Source: Lepidurus packardi | Taxonomy: Eukaryota; Arthropoda; Branchiopoda; Notostraca; Triopsidae | Assembly: GCA_023053545.1 (NCBI GenBank) | Contig: JAKZAN010000006.1 | Location: 1,245,001-1,309,000 of the forward strand | Reading direction: 5' to 3' | DNA: 64,000 nucleotides | Shown here: one piece after another, positions 40,074-51,690 of the stretch | Position numbering within the stretch: position 1 is the stretch's first letter | Layout: the number at the start of each line of letters is the position of its first letter | Position numbers and translations under genes: made by a program | The notes under the pieces: model-generated | What the model was told of the DNA's origin: nothing | What the model saw: only the letters and a program-made list of their open reading frames with translations | The model's database searches: none

Positions 40074-43000
40074 CTACGACGGTAGTTTATTTTTGTGCTT
40101 TTTCAGAATGTGACCCTCAAGCAACTTCACATTTCCTTTGCTTTCCCACTTACATAGTAGGCAAGTTAGCCGCCGCTCCATAACTAGATATTATAAATTT
40201 TTAAGCTTTAAGTTCTGAAATCTTGTTTACTACAGTAAATATTTACCTCCATGTTTAGCTATGTGTTTTAGAAAACCGGTAGACGTAGTGAATCGTTCGT
40301 GGCACTTGGGACAAGGCTTGGAAGAAATTCCGGGGACTCTGTCAGAGCTCGAATGGCGTATCTGCGGTTCGTCGGGTTTCAAACAATGCTTATCGCTCCT
40401 CTTAGTTTTCCTAAAAATTCAACGAAAATTACTTTCCAACCTCGAATGTTTTTACAAACACTCTCTTAACTACCTACCGTAAACTTGACGATGATGAATG
40501 TTCACGTTTCTTTTCCATTTCCTTGGAATGGTCATTTTTCTTCTCTTCTTCGTCAGTCGTGATTTGGCTCTTGTGATCGCCTGTCGCCCTAGAAGCTTCA
40601 GTTTCGTTGGCACATCCGTCTTTACTGTTTTCTGTTTCACCCGACTCCGTGACGTCCCCGTTAACCTGTGGATTAATGTCTTGTACACTTGCCTCGGCCT
40701 CAACTTCTTCCTTAGGTTCTCCATCGAGTGCCGGGTTTTCGCTTGTTTGGGGGTCCACGTTTTCTGAATCGTCTTCCCCTCGATCGTCATCGTCTTCTTC
40801 ATCTTCATCATCCGACATTAGGAAAAGTGCAGACTTCTTTCGCTTCTTGGGCGGTCTTTGTCTCGTGTAAGTCTTTGTCACTGTGAACCGTAGCCCGCTC
40901 TCAAGGTCATCTTCTCCTTTGCAAAGAGAAGGCCACACTGGTGATGGAGTTCGTACTCTGACTTCTGCACCAGGATTGGTTTTCTCTACAACAGTTTCCA
41001 CTACATCTTCTCCTTGACTGTCCGTAACTTCGGGCACACGTGATTCAAGCTCGGGTTGCATAACCTCCTCTACCTCGTTAACACTGGTCTCGAGAGCACT
41101 GTCAATCTCGAGTGATTGCAACGCCGTAACCGGTTCAGTTTCAGTTTGTTGGTGATCTGGTTCTTCTTCTTCCTCCGCTACTGAGCTCATGCAAGTCGAT
41201 ATAGGTTTAGGTTGAATCCGAGATAAATTCGGCTGAGCTACCCCGTAAACTTTGACCACAGGCCCGGAATCATTGGTCATTGATCTCCGTGTTCGTGTGA
41301 GAAAATCTCGGGTTTTGGGTCGCTCCTGCTCCTCCTCAACGGGTTTCATCCAAGGTAACCGGACGTTTAGTTCATCTTCTGGAACACTATCACTTAAATC
41401 GATCGAAGCGGGAAGATTGGGATCGCTGGCGGCAGCACTGTTAGCCTGGCGCTTATTAGCGCCGCGAGCACGGGGGGTATAGCTGGCAAACGGCTTGGTA
41501 GTCGTTTGAGGTTGAGGGGATGATGCTACAGCAAGGGACGGTTTGACAGGGACTATCACTTTGACTTGAGGAGGAGGCGCGTTTTTCGGAGTAGTTGCAC
41601 TGTAACAGTACTCGATCTCAATTTCACCAGCCGTGTCTAACTCGTCGGAAAAAGACATATTAGCCACTTGCTCTGACCTGGTTTCGGGGGTTTTGCGGTG
41701 TTTGAGTAACGCCGAAGAGGTCTGAATAGTACGCATACCTACTTTGATGGCGTATTTCCCGGTACCGGTATTATGCCATACTTCCCGCGTTCGGATATTG
41801 GTGCCCCGTTGGATTATTTGCAAGTCATCGTCTACATTCGTGCCAGTATTCTGAGGCGCAGGTTGGGGATCCATAGGTAGGTTGATTTGAGTATCATCGG
41901 TCATATTGACTTCAAGGGGGAGGTCGATCCCGTCCATGTGCATAATTATTTTCTTTTTCTTTGCCCCTGGAGGTGTTGTTGTTGCTACATGAGCCTCCAA
42001 GGGGCGCGGTTTGGGTGGCTTTATCACGGATTTTAAAGTGCTGGGGATAATTCTGGGCGGGGTAGGCTTGCAAAGGGGGGACGACCAAGAGCTAGTGGTG
42101 GGCTTCTCGGGTGGTCGTTCTGCAGCTTTGGAAGCATCTTCCGTGTTTTGACCACGTAACAGGCGGTTGATACGAGCTTCGATACTTTCGCGACTCCTCA
42201 CCGGCCGAGGGAGGGGTTTAATTTTTTCGTTATGAGTGACCGTATTTTCATCGAATTCTGGGAACGCTTGACTTATCGATGCCAAGTTGATCGTTGTGGG
42301 AGCACTCTCTGGAAAACTTATCGCTTCCATGGACGCGGAAACGATGTCCGAATATTTTGTGGTAGCCGTGGTCGTATCCATGACCGAGTGGGTGGTCCAC
42401 GTGCCTTGCATCATGGGCTGAACACAGACCATGGGCTGGTACCCTGATCCAAGCAAAGCTCCGCCATTTTCCATAGGAAGCTCCACTAATTGTGTATAGC
42501 CTTCTGAATTGTGAGATAACTGGACCTAAAAATCAAGGAGGTCCCAAGCTCATTTCTAAGTCAAGTTTGCCTGAAGAATAAACATTGGTCTCACATGGAC
42601 ATAAGGAATGTCGTGGGTCCGACTCTCGGAAACTTTCATTAAAAGCTCCGCAGCCTGAGCATCGCTAATAACGTCATCGGAACCCAAAGTGGTGCCCGTG
42701 TCGTACCGGTAGGTGTGCTCTGCATTGCTTGTCATTGCCATAGGAGCCATTTCCACTGAAATAATAGTAGCAAGACGATTAGGCTTTGCGATAGAAAAGG
42801 ATAACTTCCAGTTTACCTAGGTTAAAAGTGGCCCCTTCGACAATTCCGATGTTCCCAGCCTGTGTCATGGAAGGGTCTACGACGTAGAGGCATTGTTGGT
42901 CAGCTGAAAGATACTGAGTACCATCAAATCCTTCGGACCCAGGATTGGCTATGAGGAAAACATTGGAGTGGAACTCTGTTCTCTGATCAACCATCCCATC

Positions 43001-43174
43001 GGGAGGTAAATTAACCTGCTCCATTGTATATAATGTTGTTTGCGACATATCTTGGCCTTGCATCCCATCGTCCGTGGGCATAATAAAGGTAGCGTTCTCC
43101 ATGCTAGCTAAGATTGCTGCGGATGGGACTGTCCCATCGACAGAGTTGTCGATGGATGGAAGTGGAGCATCCAT
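40074..43174 (-). CDS. C2H2 zinc-finger protein with long disordered acidic body
   Basis: I do not recognise the orthologue. Exons on the minus strand: 43174-42817, 42755-42595, 42525-40478, 40410-40247, 40183-40074, all junctions in phase; product 946 residues. The N-terminal 400 residues are polar with Gln/Met/Thr-rich stretches, as in transcription factors. The middle is disordered and acidic (runs of SDDEDEEDDDD). The two last exons, too short to stand out as ORFs, encode two C2H2 fingers: CPKCHERFTTSTGFLKHIAKH and then CLLCKW ... LEGHILKKH. Basic KRK clusters (PPKKRKKSALF) could be nuclear signals. A nuclear, DNA-binding role is inferred from the fingers. It is convergent with E-Syt and divergent from the next gene. 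Confidence 0.85.
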
Positions 43175-43742
43175 GGACGCTGGACTTCTTCAAAGCGCTT
43201 AACCATACACCGAAAGAATGTTGTTTTGAATAAGATAAGTTGAAAGTGAGGCACGGAAACAATATACCCTGGGTTCCTTGAAAAGTTTAAATTTTTGCCA
43301 AAATCGGGAACGACGGTGAGTAAACTAAGCCACAAAATATTAAAAGAAGATGGCGTCTGTCCGCTAGCCACCTGGCGGGAATATAGGGAGTAGACGAGAT
43401 GTTAAAAAGAAAGTTTATGTTTGGTTGGGTGTGTGGCCGTGCAGGATCACCACATCTGAAGAAGAAGTTTACCTTGGCCGTAGCGTATTTTCTTGCGCGA
43501 TTATTAAGTGTTTGTTTGGACACTGATCTGGACAGAGTCTGCATTTGCTTAGTATTGTACGAACGATGTTGAAAAAGATACTTTCAATGATTGACAGAGC
43601 TCCTTACGTTTTTTATCAAGTAAGAATATTTGTTAGTCTTACAAAATTCTCAATGAAGTTTGAATTTTTCCGTTTTATTTTCGTTAGAGTCTTCATAACC
43701 AAACACAATTTCGGGCCCTGTTGTCTTAAAAGAAAAAGCAGA
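43175..43742. promoter_or_regulatory. Divergent promoter interval between zinc-finger and PAG-like genes
   Basis: 568 bp separate the two start codons on opposite strands, so both promoters must lie here or in upstream 5' UTR introns. The boundary of any 5' UTR exon is not clear; no TATA box placed with confidence. Confidence 0.4.
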
Positions 43743-46700
43743 ATGGCAATGGAAGGTACAGAGACTGTAGACCCTAAACTGCAGTTCTTGTCTGGATTGG
43801 GTTATGGCGCGCTTTTATTTTCAAGTTTTGCCGTGACTGTAGTATTCGTAGTATTTTGCGTTTGCATTAGAAGGGATAAAGGGTAAGTCGTCCTCTTTCC
43901 TCCTTTTTTTGTTACGAAATTCAAGTTTATGACCATATGGATTGATCATTTCTGTCACAGGGCTGTTATCAACGATAGCAACCATAATCGCAGCTCGAAC
44001 GGGGAAAAAAGTAACTCTGACTTGGAAACCGTAGAAGAAGATAGCAGAAAGTATACCATCTCACACTTACATATGTGGACCTTGATAAACCTCATCCTAA
44101 CATCCTTTTTTGCTAGTGCACGGGCGACAAGTCATAGAAAGCTGCCCGACCTTCCAAACTCCCCGTTGGATAAGGACATTTCCGGTTCCTTGAATGACAT
44201 AGCTGACGAGCAAATAGAGGAAGAAGAAGAAATACATCCCCGGACTGATAGTGTTCGTAGTTCGCAAGACACCAATTCCGAATTGTATGCTCAAGTTGAC
44301 ATGCCACCTTCCAAAGGTTTGAATTAGCTAACCAAATCCCAACTGTTGGTTAAAAAAAAAAATTGCAGGAAACCGAGGCGAGTACAGTAATGATGCCACC
44401 AATGTAGTTCCATTGCTATCACTCCCAGTCCCATCCATGGATCCCGCAGGCGAACAGGATGTACGATCATCCACCTCAAGAGAACACCCGTATGCAAAGA
44501 TCAAACGGAAACGTAAGACAAATAAAGAAACGAGAGAAGCGCTAATTAGTATAGTAACTTTGGTTTCACTGTCTGTAGCGGAAAACCTGTATGCAAGGGT
44601 GGGACGAACTGATACCCAAGACACGCAAGATGCAGATGAAACTGACACGGACAATTATGACGTAGTATACAACGCCAAAACCCAGTTCGTATCAGTTTAC
44701 TTGTCTTTATTAGTACATAACTAAAATGTCATAATGTCATTAAGGGAGTCGAAAGCATCCGAAGGGAATGTGTTATCGCATTCAACCAACCTGCTGCCAA
44801 TAGCCGCATCAGTTGGATCCACTTCCAATGCCAGTTTGGCTACGAATGTCTCAGTTGAAGCTCCTCTTCCTCCGCCTCGAGGTCGCCGAGTTCAAAGCAT
44901 GCTACTAGCGGAACTAATGGATAATGACGTACCTATTATTATTCACCCATCACATACCCCTACAATTCCTACCGCGCATCCCGAACCTTCTGAAGCACAA
45001 GCACATTTTAGTGGAGATTCCCAAGATTCCAGTATGTACATTTCTGTCCGTTCTTTTTTTACATCGTATTTGTATTGTCTCAGAGGGTTACTCCAGCATA
45101 AGTGTACGGGAACCTTTGGCTAGCTTACAAAACTCAATGAGTATCGGAAGACCACATTCAGCACGAGCTAGGACAGATCCGCACTACTCTACAGTGTCAG
45201 ATGCGGAAGATTCAGGTAATTTTTTTTCATATTAACGAAAATTACTACAAACACTAGGTTGATGTTTCATTAAGTTATGAAATATAGTACTTACATTTTT
45301 TTTTTACTTGTAAAGATGATATGTATGCAGCGATTGCGGATCCTACGCTTCTGTATAATCCGAGTGGAAGCGATACTTACGCTCAGATTGAACCTCGAAA
45401 TCAGCGTGTTCAAGTGGCTGTTGAAAATCATGTTCAACCCGCTCCTGTCAGCATCCGGCCTCTCACACAGGGCTATGATATCACCACTGATGCCGCTCCG
45501 GCGGTTGCTCCAGTTCCGCCTAGTTTAGCCTCTTTGCGTCAGCTGTCGTCTTCCAGATTAACTGGTAAATTAAACATTAAAATGCTTTGCTTTAACCTGC
45601 TTTTTCCGGCCCCTTTTTTTATCAAATGTTTTTTTTTTTTTTTTTTGCTTTATTTAGCTTCCACTTTGAGTATCGCAAGCCTGACGTCAGTCCTAAGTTC
45701 TCCTAAGCCGGAAAAACGACAAGCTAATTCTCCCTTACCCTTACCTCCTACACCAACAGATGACTGTTCAGTTTTGGAAGAAATGTACGCAAAAGTGTTG
45801 AAGAAGAAAGACTCGACCATGTCTATCAACGCTAGTCAGAATCTATTCCAACACAGAGGCTCTGTTGACCTGAGTACCTCGGAGCTCATCAACTACGACC
45901 TTGGTCGACGGAATTCTGCTGATGGCACTTGGCCCATTACGCCCTTGCTAGCACCGCAAGTTCCGTTAGAGAGTCCGATAGAGGACGTAAACTATGAGGT
46001 TATTCATGAAACGCGACGAGAGGCTCAAGCAATAGCTTTGGAACGCCCTGAAGTGCACCGAACCAATGGTGAAGATGCGCCATTTGCTTCACCTGGAAAG
46101 AAAGTGCCAAAAAGGCCGTCCGAGTCTGATCCTGGATACGAACGCATCCAAACTCGAAACGACTCATTTAACGACCCTAATTACGAGCGTATCAAACCTA
46201 GGGTAAATCTAGGACCCAACTCCTCACGAGGTTCAGCGGACGGTGACCCGAATTACGAGAGATTACGTTATCGAACTGTCAGCGAATCAAGTGAAGGTTA
46301 CGAAGAACTGTTGTCGGCGAAAAGGAGTGATTCGAGCTATGAAAGCGTTCGCTTTGCGAGAACCCAGACTTTATCCTGCGGAAATGTGCATAAAGAGGCA
46401 ACACCCGTTGAAGCTGGCCCATCCCGGGAAGAAGATGCGCCTGTTCGTTCAACTCGGAGCGCTGTAAGCTCGCTTGGAGCTCTACCTTTATATGCACAGA
46501 TCAGGAAGCCGAAATGGAAGGCTAGGAAATTTGAGCAGGAGGAGCAAGCACAGTGTGAGCAGTGTACTGAAGACAAGTCAAAAGACGCAAAAAAAGCACA
46601 GGGGAAAAAATCGAATGGATCATCGGTCCATTTAGACGATTCGGTGCAAAGCTCGAATCCCACCTCGACAATCATTACTATTAGCCAAGATGGTTCCGCC

Positions 46701-46757
46701 CAAGTTAATTATAATTATCCTACTGACGATAGTTTAGGAACACCTGAACAAGTCTGA
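43743..46757 (+). CDS. Single-pass membrane adaptor with many tyrosine motifs, PAG1/Cbp-like
   Basis: Nine exons: 43743-43882, 43961-44050, 44117-44316, 44369-44512, 44579-44684, 44745-45031, 45084-45215, 45316-45564, 45658-46757; 815 residues, all junctions in phase. About 20 extracellular residues without a signal peptide precede one membrane helix (ALLFSSFAVTVVFVVFCVCI), ending in a Cys-X-Cys that could be palmitoylated, then RRDKG. The long cytosolic part holds about twenty tyrosine motifs: LYAQV, YAKI, LYARV, YDVV, YSTV, MYAAI, TYAQI, MYAKV, NYEVI, GYERI, NYERI, NYERL, GYEEL, YESV, LYAQI. A juxtamembrane HRKLPDLP resembles the RELPRIP of vertebrate PAG1. PAG1 is a raft adaptor phosphorylated by Src kinases that recruits Csk. 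The layout supports such a role; orthology is my inference. No catalytic domain is present. Confidence 0.8.
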
Positions 46758-48120
46758 ATTTGTTTTCAGTTGCAATTCCTTTAAGAAAAACTGATGAAGC
46801 TAGGGAAAGAAATTAGCAAATTAGACCCGGTATGGCACGCATTCCGTATATTTCTTATGTATTTATTTGTAAAATTCTGACGTTTAATTATTTTTCGCTT
46901 TGATGACATATTTTACGTGACTGTGTTAGAATCAAGTGCCTTGTCTGTTACCGCAATTTACTTTTCTGTTTGTTTGATCTCATTTCTTCCAGAAATGTAA
47001 GCAATCCTACGATTATTTGTATTCGAACTTTTCCCACGATTGTCCTTAGCTATCGAGCAATCGGTTCTTGTTGCTATCGGTACATCGAGTATCGATTAAC
47101 AGTCGTGTATCGTTTTGTAGACGCCTGACCAAAGTGTCGTTTTGTTTTAGAAACTTCTAGGCTGTATGCCGTAATTCTGTACTGTGGATTTTCTCTGGGA
47201 AGCACTGAACAAAATCCGTTCTTACAATGTAAAGTCTTATGAACTAAATCAGTAACGTATTTTTAAATTACTTCATGTGTTAACGTTTTCTGTACGTCTG
47301 TCGCCATTTTGGCCAGATTCTCGAGTGTTTTTAACCTATACAATCTTTTTGAGACAACTTTGAAAGCTAAAATTTTACATCCTAACTAAAGAAACCTATG
47401 AAAAAATATAGTTAAAAAATGTTAAGTCTTTAAACAGGATGCAGCTTAAGGGCTGTCAAATCGAAAATAACACATTTCATTTGTATATTTTGCTGGCAAA
47501 TGGCCTTCCCCTCGGGACCCGCATGTGTACCACGCTACCTAACCTAACTTTGATTTAGACTAAACTAGCTTGCAGTGTCAATGGAAAGATAAAGAACACA
47601 AGTCCTAGGTGTTGCGGAATAACTTGCGGTACATATTAATTTAAAGAAACTTCATGCTTGAAAGGAATTATTACTGTCACGGAAAATTACAAGTCAGTCT
47701 CAGATTGGGCTGAAAAGCAAAGTTATGTGAATTTTATGTAGCGCTGTCATATAATAAATACGATAAATATAACGCCTAAATTAACTTATTAAAGAAGACA
47801 ACCGTTAAGGTCATACTTATTGTTGGTCTTTTTTCGTCTAGGGCAGTTGATTGGTATTGCTTTAAAAATCAAACTTCTTTTAAAATAAATTTGCCACATC
47901 CTTTCTTTTACTCTTGTTAGCAATTACAGTGATTTAAAATACCACCCGTATGGTCAGATATACTTAGTATCCAAGTGCGCGTTATCTCATGCCAGGGTGT
48001 TGTTAGTTTCGTGCTCGTCACTAAGTCATATGACTTATTTTTTGTAATTATTTAATTTTATCTGCTCTAAATATAGGATTTCAAGTTCGGTGCCTTAATA
48101 AGTTTGAACATCCTTTTCAG
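46758..48120. other. 3' region of the PAG-like gene and 5' region of the LAMMER kinase
   Basis: No coding ORF. A cluster of ATCG motifs (GCTATCGAG, CTATCGGTACATCGAGTATCGATTAACAGTCGTGTATCG) lies at 47050-47115. The pyrimidine tract and CAG at 48111-48120 place the kinase start codon directly after a splice acceptor, so a 5' UTR exon must lie upstream. Confidence 0.45.
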
Positions 48121-51100
48121 ATGCCACGAAGTCGCAAGCGTGAAAAGTCTTCATCTTGTACTCGTGGTCGTTTACGGTCCAAGGAGACGAAGACTTCTCG
48201 CAAAGACAGAACTCGTAGTCGTAGCAAGCATCACAAAGAACGTCACGATAGCCATCGGAGCAAACGAAGGCAAGTATTACCAATTAAAAAAAAAATATTT
48301 ATATACGAAGAGGGTTTGCCGTTTCAACTTCCTTAGTTGGTCATGTGGAGTTTAACCTTGAAAGTTTGAAGATCGTACCCCAATAGAAGGAAAAAAAAGC
48401 CTGACGCATTAGCCAACTCGCTCTTGCATGTCTTCCCTGGTAGATAGCAACCCTGTTAGTTAAGGTTAAGGCCCCTTGCGACTTTTCTCAAATCAGTATT
48501 AAACCTTCTAAGTTATAACGTGTGTCGTTATAACGTGTACGTGGTTCGCAAATATGGCCACGGAGGAAAACATTACTCTCACGTCTCACTAGATGACTTT
48601 CTCTCTTAACGATTTCAGACCTGCGTTCAAATGCCGTGGACAGGCGCCTTTACACCGCGTCAGCTGTTGCTTTGTGGTTTGGGGTTCCCTATTGTCGTAT
48701 TATGAATATCTAAAAGTCCGACATTGACCTACTTGAGCGGGACTACGTCTTTTGAGCCACTTTCTCCTTCCTTGACTCTCGCTACGCGATTTTCATAAGA
48801 CCCTGGTCGTGGCTGTACAAGCGAAATAGCCAACAAAAATGCCCCGTGTCAAAGCGAATAAGAACACGTTTGAGGTAGCACTCTTATGCAAAGTGAACGG
48901 GAAAGAGCTTTCTGAAACGGAAAATGGACAAACCTTCACTTTCTGGCATCAGTTTAGGTGACCTGCATTGCAAGATTCTGGATTCGGGAACGTGATTGCT
49001 TTGCATTGATATCTTGCTCATGATTCGTCCGAATAGCTCTGTTGTTTAGAACCATCCATTTTGAGCTCGAGCTCAGTGAATTTGCATGTGCCCTATGAAT
49101 ATAATCTAGAGAACCTGCTGTGTCGGTATCCTATGAGATGGCGTACTTGACCCACTACCACAGACAGCACTTGGATAGAACATTGACGCAACATAAAAGC
49201 AAGGGTCATAATTGCTTATCACAGCGTGTCCAAGAGCCTTGAGGCCTTCCCTTTTCAATATCTTGCCACTCCATATAAGGATTTCTTTCCAAGTAAAAAA
49301 GGATTCTAGCGTTGTGCGTAGGAACATAACAAAGGACTCATCAAGATCGATGATAGTCTTAGTCAGTAATTCAGGTCATGCAATTGAAACTTTCCTCCCT
49401 ATATATAGCACTAGAATTACTATTATCTCTTACAAATAAACAAACCCATCACGTTCGACATGGAAACTTTGAAGAATTTTGAGACTGATTAGGACTACCA
49501 GATGAGACTCCTTTGTTCCAGACAAAACCGGCGTTTTTGAAAGGGTATCGGACACTTCAGGGATTCCCACATTAGAACACTGCAGGGTCGAGTCTGTCTT
49601 AATGTTGGCAATTAATTGCGAATAATGTGAGAAGAACGTGAGAAGCTTAGCAAAACAGCGGCTACCTGGAGGCCAACGATCAGTTTATTTTTTCGTCTTC
49701 GTCGAAAAAAAAAGTGTATCGTCGTTTCTCCACTGAGGTCCGACCGTGGCGATTCTTGACCCTGACTTTTTTGTCGAGGCAGGACGACGAAAACGAAAAG
49801 CAGAGAACCCCTTAAAATGCAAATGAACCATGCCTGAGGAGCTTTGACTAGTTCTTCTTACTAGGGCGGATTCAGATTACCCACCAAGATAAAAACTGCA
49901 GAAATAAGTTCTATCTCAGGGGACTAAAGCCAGAACCCTCTAGTTGTTGGAAAAAAGGTTTTCCCTACAAGTCTCGTTTCGACATATCTAAGATAATCAC
50001 ATTTTCGTCTTTTTATCTCGAAGGCAAGGGACAGTTTCAAGGACAAGTCGCCACTTGTTCATATTAAGTGGAAATTATGCGATCTTAATGATTCCTGGTT
50101 TGTATCTTTCATTATGCGTTATGACAAATTGTTTCACAGCGATTAAAGCTTATCCTGCCGTGACGTCTTCAAGCGTTTCTACATACTGAGATAACGATAT
50201 TCCTCCTACCTAAAAGAACAGTGTTCTCAAACCACTCCAAAGTTCCTCATTAAATACATACACAACTTGTGATACAGGAATACTGGGCATGAAAGTAGCA
50301 ATGGCATTAGTTGTAAAAAGGGGCGTGGCTTTCTCACTTGCAGGCATGTACTACCCATGGACAGTAAGATTGGATGCAGCTGTTGAACCTTTCTTGGAGT
50401 AGTGCTGTTAGGGGGTAGAACCTTTCACAGCGTATCATGCCACAGCATTACCTGTTGCAGCTTGAAGGAGTCTAGTCGGGTTTCTCACCGAGTCCGCATG
50501 GGAACGTTTATTACATGTGTTTCCTGTATGACTGTGAGCACGTGCAGATAGAGAGTGACTACTCGTGCGTGAAGAAGCTAATTGCATTAATTAGACTGAT
50601 AAATAAAAACGCTGCTTTGGGAAAAATTAATAGGATATGGGACTCAGTGATGTAGTACTTTTGTGTGGTAGATTAACTACGGAGGTTACGATTACTGTGC
50701 TGGCACCACTGGCTAAATTCGTAGAGCTGGCTTGCCTTGAAGCCAAATTGTCGAGCGAAAGGGGTTTGTGGTGCCTTGGACCGAAAAAACTTCTTAAGAT
50801 TGAACGACAACCTTGGCCAGGGGTACAAGCAGCATACCACTACTCGACTCAACTAGACCCACTCAAATCCTTCTTTTCATACTAAATAGGAGGGAGAAAA
50901 TCCAGCTTTATTTCCAAGTGGTCATATAGGGCGTGTTTACATTCTGCCCTGACTTTTGAAACAGAGCTTGAAACCTGATTACTGTGATAAATTCCCTTGT
51001 ATGGGAAATCTGGTGGAGACGTGATTTAAACATGGGTGTTTTGACGATGTAAGCCAAGAAAGAGTTTAATTGTATATGGTTTAGTTTTTCCTGTCCAATT

Positions 51101-51690
51101 TTTAGCCATAGCAGCATGCCCCGTTGCAGGATGGTTGTGGTTCTAGAAGCCGCGATTAGGATATCCGGAATAAGGACTTTTAGAATTCCGCTCGATCTTA
51201 TATGACAGAAGCAAGACTTGATTTGAGCTATTTGCTAGTTTTCCTGTAGTTCTCTTTAAAGCTAGTTAACATTTACTTGGTTGATTTTTTTCCCGCTGGG
51301 GAATTGCATGGGATCGTGTTACAGTTTCCATTGCATCAAGCCTGGAAATCAGGTTGAAGCAATGGTTTTCGATAACACTCGTAACCTACAAGCACAATGC
51401 CCTAGGTGCGACTTTTGGTGGTTAGGTCACGTGTTTTGTGTCGAGTTCAACTCTCCAAATACAGCACGAGGCGAATTAGGGAAGCTTTAAGAAGCTCGCA
51501 GGCGATCTGTGGTATTTATGTGTGTTTTTTTTTCTTTATCCCCCAAAATAGTCATGAACGTTTACGCGATGTGAGTGGAGGCCGGCCCTCCTCGTCGGGC
51601 TCGGACAATTCTCAAAGACGCGACCGAAATCGCCGACGTCGTCCGCAAGAAGATCGGGACCGTCGTCGTTATAATTATACTTCTCCTCAG
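48121..51690 (+). CDS. Doa: RS-type N-terminal exons of the LAMMER kinase
   Basis: Two exons, 48121-48269 and 51552-51690, encode an Arg/Ser/His-rich N-terminus beginning [12 protein letters not shown] and ending RRYNYTSPQ, as in CLK proteins, where this region binds SR proteins and directs nuclear localisation. The first exon ends AACGAAG|GCAAGT: only a GC donor gives the required phase 2 into the exon at 51552, and it has the strong consensus typical of GC-AG introns. The 3.3-kb intron 48270-51551 holds no other gene that I can support; a 249-nt ORF at 50637 has no recognisable content. Confidence 0.8.

Noticed and set aside
50637..50885. 82-codon ORF in the LAMMER kinase intron
   Set aside because: No recognisable domain, no splice signals in phase and composition like the surrounding intron.
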